From positions 248,001 through 312,000 of the forward strand of contig NZ_JBHUDG010000004.1 in the NCBI RefSeq assembly GCF_042678145.1: a stretch of DNA of 64,000 nucleotides, read 5' to 3'. The position numbers and the translations under genes are program-made. Position 1 is the stretch's first letter. The number at the start of each line of letters is the position of its first letter. Positions 54,905 through 64,000 of this stretch are shown piece by piece. Source of the DNA: Pseudopedobacter beijingensis (GTDB lineage Bacteria > Bacteroidota > Bacteroidia > Sphingobacteriales > Sphingobacteriaceae). Below the pieces are notes generated by a model. It was not told the origin of the DNA and made no database searches. It worked only from the letters and a program-made list of their open reading frames with translations.

Positions 54905-54912
54905 CAAAAATA
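54905..54912 (-). promoter_or_regulatory. Possible mrdA promoter -7 box
   Basis: The minus strand reads TATTTTTG (54912 to 54905), in the 213-bp gap between mreD and mrdA. No -33 TTTG is visible. Confidence 0.35.
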
Positions 54913-55078
54913 GTATCTTTTAGTTTAAAGTTGAAACTTATCTCTACGAGCTTTAATTAACGACTTTAAGTCCGGTATCTGTATGTCACCGTAAAAGAGA
55001 TATGTTAATTTTACAGATTATTCTAAAATCAGATTGTTAGATCAAAGGTTTTAGCACCTCTTCAGGTTTTTTCAGCAA

Positions 55079-55600
55079 TTACTGCCTTTGTTTCTTTTTC
55101 TTGTAAAAAACAAGTTCGGTAATTAAAATCAGTAATATGGTTAAACCAGAGCTAATAAATACCCTGCTTAAGGTTCCTCCAATTTCTGAAAACCTGAATA
55201 CTTCCAGGTTGAAAAGAAAAAAGTGATGTACCAGCGTTAATAATAGCGTGTAAAAGAAAAACCATCTGAAACCCATAATACCCAGAGCAGGTTCCGGATC
55301 GCTATCATAATTGTCTTTTTGTACCGTAATGTTGATGAAAAACACCCGCATAAGTGCTAGAATAGTACAGGCAGCAGCATTTAAACCTAAGGTGTCGTTA
55401 AACATATCTATAGTAAAACCCATTAAGAAAGCTAAGGCAAACAAAAGCCAATTTGGAGTTTCGAACGGAAGCAGTAAAATAAACAGGATATAAAGGAAAG
55501 GTACATTAAGATTGTAGAACACCATATTCTTCAACAAGAAAACTTGTACGAATATTAGAATAATAAATCTAAGGACATTATTTAATAAAGTACTATTCAT
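55079..55600 (-). CDS. mreD: Rod shape-determining protein MreD
   Basis: 173 aa, five to six membrane helices (FIILIFVQVFLLKNMVFYN; LLFALAFLMGFTIDMFNDTLGLNAAA). The helix with GFTIDMFNDTLGLNA is the family hallmark. Its start overlaps mreC by 8 nt. It is part of the elongation complex. Confidence 0.92.
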   Translation of the reverse strand: MNSTLLNNVLRFIILIFVQVFLLKNMVFYNLNVPFLYILFILLLPFETPNWLLFALAFLMGFTIDMFNDTLGLNAAACTILALMRVFFINITVQKDNYDSDPEPALGIMGFRWFFFYTLLLTLVHHFFLFNLEVFRFSEIGGTLSRVFISSGLTILLILITELVFYKKKKQRQ

Positions 55601-56432
55601 TCAGGCTTTCTTTATTTTGAGATTCTAAATTAATCTGTTCTTCCGAGAAATGATTCTTTATTACGTAAACGTGTTGCAGCGAATAAAAATCAGTAGATAG
55701 TTTTACACTGATATCCAGAAAATTTCCTCCTCCTTTTACTCCTGATTTAGCTATGGATCCAATGAGGATACCTTTAGGGAAAATAACCCCTAATCCAGAT
55801 GTAACTACTCTCATACCCGGTTTTATATTTAACTGGTTCGGAATGTCAGTAAGCGTTACGTGATTTGGATCTTTACCATCCCATATCAAAGGACCAAAAT
55901 AAGGAGTACCCTCAATTGAAGATGTAATTCTGGTATCTTCATGTAAAATAGACTGTATGGAAGCAAAATCATTAGATACGTTCCATATAATTCCCACTAA
56001 ACCCGAAGGGCCAATAACTCCCATTCCTTTTTTTAAGCCATGCAGAGCACCTTTATTGATGGTAAGATAGTTGTTCCTTGCTGTTATCGTTTTGTTAATG
56101 ACTTCTGCCTCTATGTATTCATATTGTGTTCTGTGAACAGTATCTTTAACCAATTCAGTTTTTAGGCTATCGTTAAAGAAAGAGGATGGTAACATATTAC
56201 GCAGTCGGGCATTTTCTTTTGCAAGACTGTCGTTCACAATTTCCAGATGAAGATATTTGGTAATTTGGTTTACCTGACTGTAAATATTACCAATAACTTC
56301 GTTTGACGAATTTAAAGTGCTTGCTCTTTGGAAATCGTTATTGCGAACCAATAAGATAATAGAGGCTACAAAAAAAATAACGAATAAAAAGAAGGCGTTA
56401 TAATTATTAATAAACCTCCAAAGATTACGCAT
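55593..56432 (-). CDS. mreC: Rod shape-determining protein MreC
   Basis: 279 aa. One N-terminal membrane helix (12-30), a coiled-coil (about 60-95, VNDSLAKENARLRNML) and two periplasmic beta-domains (YLTINKGALHGLKKGMGV; GLGVIFPKGILIGSI). It is positioned between mreB (159 nt upstream) and mreD. Confidence 0.94.
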   Translation of the reverse strand: MRNLWRFINNYNAFFLFVIFFVASIILLVRNNDFQRASTLNSSNEVIGNIYSQVNQITKYLHLEIVNDSLAKENARLRNMLPSSFFNDSLKTELVKDTVHRTQYEYIEAEVINKTITARNNYLTINKGALHGLKKGMGVIGPSGLVGIIWNVSNDFASIQSILHEDTRITSSIEGTPYFGPLIWDGKDPNHVTLTDIPNQLNIKPGMRVVTSGLGVIFPKGILIGSIAKSGVKGGGNFLDISVKLSTDFYSLQHVYVIKNHFSEEQINLESQNKESLNE

Positions 56433-56458
56433 ACCTAACTTCCGAATTTTAGATTTAC

Positions 56459-56587
56459 GATTTTAGATTTACGGGAGTTAAACGTTTTTTTATTCAGTAA
56501 CACTGCAATTCTGCAGATGATTTTTAATAAACGTTAATATACCAGATATATAGATTTAACGTGGTAGGCCACCGAAAATCTAAAATC
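56459..56587. repeat. Inverted repeat in the mreB-mreC gap
   Basis: GATTTTAGATTT (56459-56470) and AAATCTAAAATC (56576-56587) are perfect 12-bp inverted copies ~105 nt apart; a further direct copy (ATTTTAGATTTACG) lies just before. GTGG TAGG CCAC near the right arm is a small palindrome. This may be an intergenic repeat or an mRNA structure that sets mreB versus mreC levels. Confidence 0.45.
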
Positions 56588-56591
56588 AAAA

Positions 56592-57614
56592 TTATTGTAA
56601 TAAAAACTTAAAGTTTTGAGTGTTTTTAAGCGCAATGCCTGTACCCCTTACAACCGCTCTCAACGGATCGTCAGCAACGTGAACAGGTAACTTTGTCTTA
56701 GCACTGATACGTTTATCCAAGCCTCTTAGTAAAGCACCGCCTCCAGTTAAATAAATACCCGTTTGGTAAATATCAGCAGAAAGCTCAGGAGGAGTTATTT
56801 CCAATGCTTTTAAGATAGCTTCTTCAATTTTAGAGATAGATTTATCTAAACAATGCGCAATCTCAGTATAAGAAACTGTAATTTGCTTAGGCACACCAGT
56901 CATTAAGTCACGTCCTTGAACAGCAAAATCTGCAGGCGGATCTTGTAACTCTGGCAAAGCAGAACCTACTTCAATCTTAATTCTCTCAGCAGTTCTTTCA
57001 CCAATCATAATGTTGTGCTGACGACGAATATAGTTTACAATATCCGAATCAAAGTTATCTCCGGCAGTTCTGATAGACTGATCGCATACAATACCAGATA
57101 AAGCAATAACTGCAATTTCAGTAGTACCGCCACCAATATCGATAATCATATTACCCATAGGCTCCTCCACATCAATACCAATACCAACAGCCGCCGCCAT
57201 AGGCTCATGAATAAGGTAAACCTCTTTTGCGCCTGCAATTTCAGCAGAATCTTTAACAGCTCTTTTTTCCACCTCGGTAATACCAGAAGGAATACAGATT
57301 ACCATTCTTAAAGAAGGGAAAAACCAACCTTTTCCGTTGTTGATCATTTTAATCATACCACGAATCATGTATTCGGCAGCATTAAAATTGGCAATTACAC
57401 CATCTTTTAAAGGACGAACAGTTTTTATGTTTTCGTGTGTTTTACCTTCCATTTGCATGGCCTGGCGGCCAATGGCGATAACCTTATTTGTAGTTCTGTC
57501 AAAGGCAACAATAGATGGTTCATCTACAACCACTTTATCGTTATGTATAATGAGGGTGTTGGCAGTACCCAAGTCAATTGCTATTTCTTTTGTAAACCAG
57601 TTAAATAAACCCAT
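56592..57614 (-). CDS. mreB: Actin-like rod shape protein MreB
   Basis: 340 aa. Actin-fold ATPase: phosphate 1 motif IDLGTANTLI, phosphate 2 IDIGGGTTEIAVI, adenosine motif LTGGGALLRGLD. The N-terminal amphipathic MGLFNWFTKE binds the membrane. It is first gene of the mreBCD-mrdA-rodA set. A near-consensus -7 box (CACCTTTG on the minus strand, 57655-57648) lies about 33 nt before the ATG. Confidence 0.97.
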   Translation of the reverse strand: MGLFNWFTKEIAIDLGTANTLIIHNDKVVVDEPSIVAFDRTTNKVIAIGRQAMQMEGKTHENIKTVRPLKDGVIANFNAAEYMIRGMIKMINNGKGWFFPSLRMVICIPSGITEVEKRAVKDSAEIAGAKEVYLIHEPMAAAVGIGIDVEEPMGNMIIDIGGGTTEIAVIALSGIVCDQSIRTAGDNFDSDIVNYIRRQHNIMIGERTAERIKIEVGSALPELQDPPADFAVQGRDLMTGVPKQITVSYTEIAHCLDKSISKIEEAILKALEITPPELSADIYQTGIYLTGGGALLRGLDKRISAKTKLPVHVADDPLRAVVRGTGIALKNTQNFKFLLQ

Positions 57615-57916
57615 TTAATTTTTCTATCTATATCTGTAATGAAGATGCAAAGGTGCAAAAAAAATATTCTTAAATGTAAGAACTCCTGCAATTTATATCT
57701 CAATTATATACTTTTTATTCTAAGGCTAATTTGCTTTTATTTTTTGTTTTTACAGTTATAAAGAGGGTGTGTGTGTTGCTTTTTTAGATAAAAGCTTAAA
57801 ATAAATTGCTGTTTTTTATCTTGTTGAAGATTGGTTGTGAAAAATAGAAATCAAATGTACCTAAAAATGTATATTTAGAGTTTTGAATATATTACAACAA
57901 ACCTTATAAAAAATTA
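57615..57916. other. 302-bp divergent region between mreB and the GH20 gene
   Basis: AT-rich with T- and A-runs. It holds the mreB -7-like box and, towards the GH20 gene, a weak TATATTTA near 57871. No gene or hairpin is evident. Confidence 0.4.
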
Positions 57917-60400
57917 ATGATGTTTAAAAAGTTGCTTATCGGAATCTGTTTTGTTTTATTACATGTTAATCTGATTGCACAAAATATAGCCGATAAAATT
58001 CAGGTGCGCTGGAAACTGGTAGAGACAGTACCGTCTAAAGCCAATCCGGTATCCAGACTTACGCTGGTGAATTTAACCAACGAATCTTTATCGTGTCAGG
58101 GCTGGAGTCTCTGGTTTAATTTTATGCGAAGGATTGATCCAAAATCAATTGATCCTAAGTTTAGTATCACCCATAGAAATGGAGATCTATATGAGCTGGA
58201 ATTTAAAAATACCCAAATGCAATTGCCTGCAAAGGGTACTTTCGAGATCGATTTTGTAACATTAGGCACCATTCCTAATTATACAGATGCTCCCGCCGGA
58301 TTATATGTTTTAGGCAAAGAGGGCAAATCTGTAGAAACAATATCCAATTATGTGGTAGAACCAGTAGTTTTTTCACGCGAGCAAACATTACAAAACCTGT
58401 CTGCTCAATATGAAGAAAATACAAGATTAGAATTGAATAATAAGCAGCAGCTAATTATTCCCCAGCCGCTTTCCGTAAAGACAAGCCCAGGAAAATTCAC
58501 CCTCACTCCCAAAACTACCTTATGGGCAGATGCTATACTGTCTGCAGAAAAAGATTATTTAAATGAGTTTATGAAAAACACATTTGGTTTTTCGTTTTCT
58601 TCAACAGACAAACAAAATGCATCCATTAAACTAATGCACAACCCAAAACTGGAAGCAGAAGAATACAGTCTTAATATTACAGACAAGCAGATAGAAATAC
58701 ATTCGTCAACCTCAACAGGAGCTTTTTATGCTTTGCAATCGGTGAAAAACCTGATTAAAGGAGATGCTTGGGGAAATAAACTGACCGGTTTAGATTTGCC
58801 TTTGCTTAGCGTTAAAGACAAACCAAGGTTTGGCTACAGGGGAGTAATGGTTGATGTTGCCAGAAACTTTCATAACAAACAGTCTGTCCTTAAAATTATA
58901 GACGTAATGGCCATGTATAAACTCAATACATTGCACCTTCATTTAAATGACGATGAAGGATGGCGATTGCAGATTCCGACTTTACCAGAACTTACCGAAG
59001 TAGGAAGCAGACGTTCTGTAGAATATTTTAACGGATTGGCTTTACAGCCGGGATATGGTTCCGGTGCAAAGGCAACGGAGCAATCTTTTTATACTGAAAG
59101 TGATTTTGTAGAGATCCTGAAATATGCAGCTAAAAATCATATTAATATAATACCAGAATTAGAAACCCCAGGACATGCCCGCGCAGCTATAAAATCTATG
59201 GAAATGAGATATAGGAAATTTATGGCTAAAGGAAATCAGCAAGAAGCAGAGAAATATCTGTTAAATGATTTTGGAGATCAATCGGTTTATAGTTCTGCCC
59301 AACATTGGAATGATAACGTGATGAATGTGACTATGCCCTCTACTTACAGGTTTATTTCTTTGGTTATAGATGAGATTGGTGAAATGTACAGAAAAGCAGG
59401 TCTGAAAATGAAAACTATACATTTAGGAGGCGACGAGGTTCCAAGAGGTGCATGGGAGAAATCACCAAAGATCAGAACTTTGATGGACAGCCTCAAAATT
59501 ACATCCGTACACGAGGTATGGCCGTATTATATATCGAAAGTAGCAGACTTATGTGCTTCTAAAAATGTGGCGTTGGCCGGATGGGAAGAAATGGGAATGG
59601 TTAATAAGGGAAAGGGAATGGAAACCAATCCAGCTTTAGCCAAGAAAAATATTCAGGTAGATGTGTGGAACAATTTAATTGGAGGCAAACAAGAAGATCT
59701 GGCTTATAAATTAGCGAATGCAGGATATAAAGTTGTATTTGCCAGCGCCAATAACTTTTACCTGGATTTAGCATGGAAAAATACCTATACTGAGCCGGGA
59801 CATACCTGGGCAGGTTTTACAAATATTTATAAATCTTATTCTTTTTTGCCATCAAACTATTATCTCACCGTTTACGAAGACAGTAAAGGCAAAAAAGTAG
59901 AACCCTCATTTTTTGATAAAAAGGAAAAATTAACCGCAAAAGGAAAAGAAAATCTGATAGGTATTAAAGCAGCTATTTGGACAGAGAAGGTAACAACAGG
60001 AGACCGATTGGAATATATGTTGTTTCCACGTGTACTGGCATTGGCAGAACGAGCATGGAGAGCAGAAACAGACTGGGAGAAATCAGGAACTTATAACAAA
60101 GTAGTTTTGGAAAAAGAATATGCCTCTTTCATGAATAAACTGGGTAATGACGAATTGAAGAAGCTGGCACAATTAAATGGCGGTTATAATTTTCGTCTAC
60201 CAGCTATAGGAGTTAAAATCATGCAAAACAATTTAGTGCTAAATACCGAATATCCTGGTTTCGATGTTTATTATGCCATTAACGGCAGCGAACCAAAGAA
60301 ATACGACAAACCTATTGCTTACGATAAATCTAAAATTTACAAATTTAAAGTGGTGCAGGGAAAGAGAGAGGGGGTGGAAACTGTAATAGGTTTAAATTAA
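57917..60400 (+). CDS. Beta-N-acetylhexosaminidase, GH20
   Basis: 827 aa. Signal peptide (1-21). An N-terminal CHB_HEX-like beta-domain (25-150) and a GH20b domain (~175-300) precede the GH20 barrel (305-~700) with the catalytic pair Asp506-Glu507 in HLGGDEVPRG. The C-terminal ~70 residues (NGSEPKKYDKPI) match the chitobiase C-terminal domain. It removes terminal GlcNAc/GalNAc from chitin fragments or glycoproteins. It stands alone and is not part of the PUL 20 kb away. The CRISPR array begins 60 nt downstream. Confidence 0.94.
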   Translation: MMFKKLLIGICFVLLHVNLIAQNIADKIQVRWKLVETVPSKANPVSRLTLVNLTNESLSCQGWSLWFNFMRRIDPKSIDPKFSITHRNGDLYELEFKNTQMQLPAKGTFEIDFVTLGTIPNYTDAPAGLYVLGKEGKSVETISNYVVEPVVFSREQTLQNLSAQYEENTRLELNNKQQLIIPQPLSVKTSPGKFTLTPKTTLWADAILSAEKDYLNEFMKNTFGFSFSSTDKQNASIKLMHNPKLEAEEYSLNITDKQIEIHSSTSTGAFYALQSVKNLIKGDAWGNKLTGLDLPLLSVKDKPRFGYRGVMVDVARNFHNKQSVLKIIDVMAMYKLNTLHLHLNDDEGWRLQIPTLPELTEVGSRRSVEYFNGLALQPGYGSGAKATEQSFYTESDFVEILKYAAKNHINIIPELETPGHARAAIKSMEMRYRKFMAKGNQQEAEKYLLNDFGDQSVYSSAQHWNDNVMNVTMPSTYRFISLVIDEIGEMYRKAGLKMKTIHLGGDEVPRGAWEKSPKIRTLMDSLKITSVHEVWPYYISKVADLCASKNVALAGWEEMGMVNKGKGMETNPALAKKNIQVDVWNNLIGGKQEDLAYKLANAGYKVVFASANNFYLDLAWKNTYTEPGHTWAGFTNIYKSYSFLPSNYYLTVYEDSKGKKVEPSFFDKKEKLTAKGKENLIGIKAAIWTEKVTTGDRLEYMLFPRVLALAERAWRAETDWEKSGTYNKVVLEKEYASFMNKLGNDELKKLAQLNGGYNFRLPAIGVKIMQNNLVLNTEYPGFDVYYAINGSEPKKYDKPIAYDKSKIYKFKVVQGKREGVETVIGLN

Positions 60401-60460
60401 TGTTTTGACTAGTATGCCCTTCTGTATGTGTTATAAGCAGATATAGGAGGGGTTCATTTT

Positions 60461-63400
60461 AAGGAGGATTGCTTTCATTCTTTGAAATACTGATATTTAG
60501 AACAACATAATATGAAGAATGAAATTGATAAAGGAGGTTGTGAATTGCTTTCATTCTTTGAAATACTGATATTTAGAACAACCAGGAGAAACATTTTCAT
60601 CTTCTTTATAGGGTTGTGAATTGCTTTCATTCTTTGAAATACTGATATTTAGAACAACTTAACATCATGGTGCAATCATCTCCAACGCGTTGTGAATTGC
60701 TTTCATTCTTTGAAATACTGATATTTAGAACAACTTAGGAAAGAAAAGGTAAAAGAATGGAATGGTTGTGAATTGCTTTCATTCTTTGAAATACTGATAT
60801 TTAGAACAACTAACATCATGGTGCAATCATCTCCAACAACGTTGTGAATTGCTTTCATTCTTTGAAATACTGATATTTAGAACAACAGAAAATATTTGCG
60901 CTTATGCATTCCTTTAGTTGTGAATTGCTTTCATTCTTTGAAATACTGATATTTAGAACAACATAAGGGATCAACGGCAATGAAGCCAGTATGTTGTGAA
61001 TTGCTTTCATTCTTTGAAATACTGATATTTAGAACAACAATAAGGGATCAACGGCAATGAAGCCAGTAGTTGTGAATTGCTTTCATTCTTTGAAATACTG
61101 ATATTTAGAACAACACAGATTGGGAAATATTGTTTGCCAATTTAGTTGTGAATTGCTTTCATTCTTTGAAATACTGATATTTAGAACAACTCAAAATTCT
61201 TGAAGAAATCCATAAAATGAGTTGTGAATTGCTTTCATTCTTTGAAATACTGATATTTAGAACAACTAAAAAAGACCTGAATAATATACACGTGTCGTTG
61301 TGAATTGCTTTCATTCTTTGAAATACTGATATTTAGAACAACTACATTATTCTTTTACTTCTCGCATAATTAGTTGTGAATTGCTTTCATTCTTTGAAAT
61401 ACTGATATTTAGAACAACATTACTAAATAAGTGTAATCTCTCATAGTTGTTGTGAATTGCTTTCATTCTTTGAAATACTGATATTTAGAACAACATCAGG
61501 ATGCAACAGGAATTAACTGAATTGGTTGTGAATTGCTTTCATTCTTTGAAATACTGATATTTAGAACAACACAAGCAGACAAAACAAAAGCAGAGGAGGA
61601 GTTGTGAATTGCTTTCATTCTTTGAAATACTGATATTTAGAACAACAAAGCTTGTCAACAGTGTTTTGAGTTAGTCGTTGTGAATTGCTTTCATTCTTTG
61701 AAATACTGATATTTAGAACAACTCAGGCACTCCCTTTAATCTTTCGTCCGCTGTTGTGAATTGCTTTCATTCTTTGAAATACTGATATTTAGAACAACTT
61801 TAAAAACACCATTCGCATAGATGAACTAGTTGTGAATTGCTTTCATTCTTTGAAATACTGATATTTAGAACAACATTTGGGGCTGTTGTTAATAGCGCGC
61901 GACTGTTGTGAATTGCTTTCATTCTTTGAAATACTGATATTTAGAACAACTAGATAGAAGATATGAATGGAACAACAGCGGTTGTGAATTGCTTTCATTC
62001 TTTGAAATACTGATATTTAGAACAACAGGGATATCACGATAGATCCATTTGGGTATGTTGTGAATTGCTTTCATTCTTTGAAATACTGATATTTAGAACA
62101 ACACATGCTGGGGCTGGTACTGGTGGGAACCAGTTGTGAATTGCTTTCATTCTTTGAAATACTGATATTTAGAACAACTTAGGAACTCTAGCAGGAAGGG
62201 GAGTGATGGTTGTGAATTGCTTTCATTCTTTGAAATACTGATATTTAGAACAACAGGAGAAACGGACAAACAAAACTATTCTGAGTTGTGAATTGCTTTC
62301 ATTCTTTGAAATACTGATATTTAGAACAACAGAGTATTACAAAACACTAGACTATTACAGGTTGTGAATTGCTTTCATTCTTTGAAATACTGATATTTAG
62401 AACAACAGGAGACCGCTTAGGTAGCGGAAAGAAGATGTTGTGAATTGCTTTCATTCTTTGAAATACTGATATTTAGAACAACAAAACAGTAGTGATAGAA
62501 GAAAAAATAATAGTTGTGAATTGCTTTCATTCTTTGAAATACTGATATTTAGAACAACGGTACTATATTTCCGTTGTACTCCCATCCTGTTGTGAATTGC
62601 TTTCATTCTTTGAAATACTGATATTTAGAACAACAGAATGTAGAAAACAGAAATCAAGAGATTGGTTGTGAATTGCTTTCATTCTTTGAAATACTGATAT
62701 TTAGAACAACAGAAGGAGATGGTGTGTATGAACGAAACAGGTTGTGAATTGCTTTCATTCTTTGAAATACTGATATTTAGAACAACTCTTCTGATATATC
62801 TTTATAAGAATTTATAGTTGTGAATTGCTTTCATTCTTTGAAATACTGATATTTAGAACAACTGGTGTTTTTGGAGATAAAAGAATTCTAGCGTTGTGAA
62901 TTGCTTTCATTCTTTGAAATACTGATATTTAGAACAACTGCGCTTCTGCCGGATACCCCCTCTCTTTAGTTGTGAATTGCTTTCATTCTTTGAAATACTG
63001 ATATTTAGAACAACCAGAAGAAACTAAATGAACTTGAGATAAAGGTTGTGAATTGCTTTCATTCTTTGAAATACTGATATTTAGAACAACGACGTGGGTT
63101 AGAGACATGACGGATAAAACGTTGTGAATTGCTTTCATTCTTTGAAATACTGATATTTAGAACAACATTGTCTTCCATTACAAACACCAAGTCATGTTGT
63201 GAATTGCTTTCATTCTTTGAAATACTGATATTTAGAACAACGGGACGTGGGTTAGAGACATGACGAAGAAAGTTGTGAATTGCTTTCATTCTTTGAAATA
63301 CTGATATTTAGAACAACCATATATTTAGCCCATACAGGTGGTTTATGGTTGTGAATTGCTTTCATTCTTTGAAATACTGATATTTAGAACAACCTTTCTA

Positions 63401-64000
63401 TGATTTGGATAAATATGTAAATGGTTGTGAATTGCTTTCATTCTTTGAAATACTGATATTTAGAACAACTTCTAAAAATATTTTCTATGTCCTCTTTTGT
63501 TGTGAATTGCTTTCATTCTTTGAAATACTGATATTTAGAACAACTTTATAGCTAATGGAGTTTCATTAAACTTTGTTGTGAATTGCTTTCATTCTTTGAA
63601 ATACTGATATTTAGAACAACGTAAATCTGTAGCAGAAACAGCTACATCTGTTGTGAATTGCTTTCATTCTTTGAAATACTGATATTTAGAACAACCATGA
63701 CTTTGGAGGTTATTGGAAGTCTATAGTTGTGAATTGCTTTCATTCTTTGAAATACTGATATTTAGAACAACAAGAGACATGATTATAGAAGATTTAAATA
63801 AGTTGTGAATTGCTTTCATTCTTTGAAATACTGATATTTAGAACAACATCCTGCTTTGGGAAAAAAACCCATCTCTTGTTGTGAATTGCTTTCATTCTTT
63901 GAAATACTGATATTTAGAACAACTATATATCAACACAGGTACTGCAACTACGTGTTGTGAATTGCTTTCATTCTTTGAAATACTGATATTTAGAACAACT
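60461..64000. CRISPR. CRISPR array, 47 repeats and 46 complete spacers, probably type II-C, continues past the window
   Basis: Repeats are 46 bp, beginning GTTGTGAATTGCTTTC and ending GATATTTAGAACAAC. Repeats 2-47 (60537 to 63999) appear identical. The first (60461-60506) has lost its normal first seven bases and matches from ATTGC onward. Spacers are 30 nt except three of 29 nt (63167-63195, 63470-63498, 63621-63649). A 47th spacer begins at 64000. Repeat length and the GTTGTG-ATTGCTTTC start fit Bacteroidota type II-C (Cas9) arrays and argue against type VI-B (36 bp). The degenerate left repeat suggests that this is the old, leader-distal end. No cas gene, leader or tracrRNA anti-repeat was found in the window; they should lie to the right or elsewhere. 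Related spacers occur in three pairs (see findings). Transcription direction cannot be proven from the repeat alone. Confidence 0.97.

Noticed and set aside
63059..63289. 76-codon minus-strand reading frame inside the CRISPR array
   Set aside because: It is the translation of repeats and spacers; the repeated peptide segments come from the CRISPR repeat.
63045..63999. Promoters inside each CRISPR repeat, as in Neisseria type II-C
   Set aside because: The repeat contains ATTCTTTG and TATTTAG, but neither matches TAnnTTTG with a proper -33 box, so the idea is not supported here.
60461..64000. Type VI-B (Cas13b) assignment of the array
   Set aside because: The start of the repeat is somewhat like VI-B repeats, but 46 bp is too long; type II-C arrays of Bacteroidota have this length and sequence.
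1..64000. tRNA, rRNA, insertion sequences or prophage genes
   Set aside because: None could be recognised in the gaps between genes or among the proteins.

Overview
The window reads as chromosomal DNA of a Bacteroidota species, most likely a Sphingobacteriaceae member (Pedobacter or Pseudopedobacter type). This is inferred from protein content (SusC/SusD pair, DUF5686 protein, a type IX secretion sorting tail, DUF4434 proteins), from promoters of the Bacteroidota type (-7 box TAnnTTTG, often only a few bases before the start codon), from weak ribosome-binding sites, and from low GC content. I saw no tRNA, rRNA or insertion sequence.

Layout. 0.1-9.1 kb: housekeeping genes (DUF5686 outer-membrane protein, pheS, a Rieske-fold lipoprotein, a TetR regulator, cysE-cysM, rlmD, a PRTase). 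9.1-13.9 kb: aroK, a DoxX/MauE-type protein, duplicated DUF1599, folP-cdaA and Fe-S proteins. 14-17.8 kb: a 5'-nucleotidase split into two genes in swapped order, then dnaA. 17.8-23.4 kb: palindromic intergenic repeats, a Nudix hydrolase, a lemA/TPM membrane-protein cluster and an FAD oxidoreductase. 23.5-38.5 kb: a polysaccharide utilization locus (PUL) made of a divergent ROK regulator, AGE epimerase, SusC, SusD, surface glycan-binding lipoprotein, two DUF4434 proteins, a CE7-like and a CE2-like esterase, and an MFS sugar permease. No glycoside hydrolase of a family I recognise lies inside it. 38.6-43 kb: dgt, a PRA-PH/MazG-like protein, an epoxide hydrolase and a NYN/LOTUS protein. 43.4-46.8 kb: a copper module (HMA-AraC fusion regulator, CopA ATPase, small HMA chaperone). 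46.9-57.6 kb: a secreted S8 protease with a T9SS tail, tdk, an acidic protein, and the cell-shape cluster mreB-mreC-mreD-mrdA-rodA on the minus strand. 57.9-60.4 kb: a GH20 hexosaminidase. 60.46 kb to the window edge: one large CRISPR array.

The CRISPR array has 47 repeats (46 bp each, the first degenerate) and 46 complete spacers, and it runs off the right edge. Repeat length and sequence fit the type II-C (Cas9) arrays of Bacteroidota. No cas gene is in the window. Three pairs of spacers come from the same or closely related targets. All three are shifted by 1-2 nt, and two pairs differ only near one spacer end, as expected if the array was updated against escape variants of the same invader.

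The main candidates for new biology are the PUL in which DUF4434 proteins are the only plausible glycan-cleaving enzymes, the HMA-AraC copper regulator with 21-bp-spaced direct repeats at the copA promoter, and the paired spacers.
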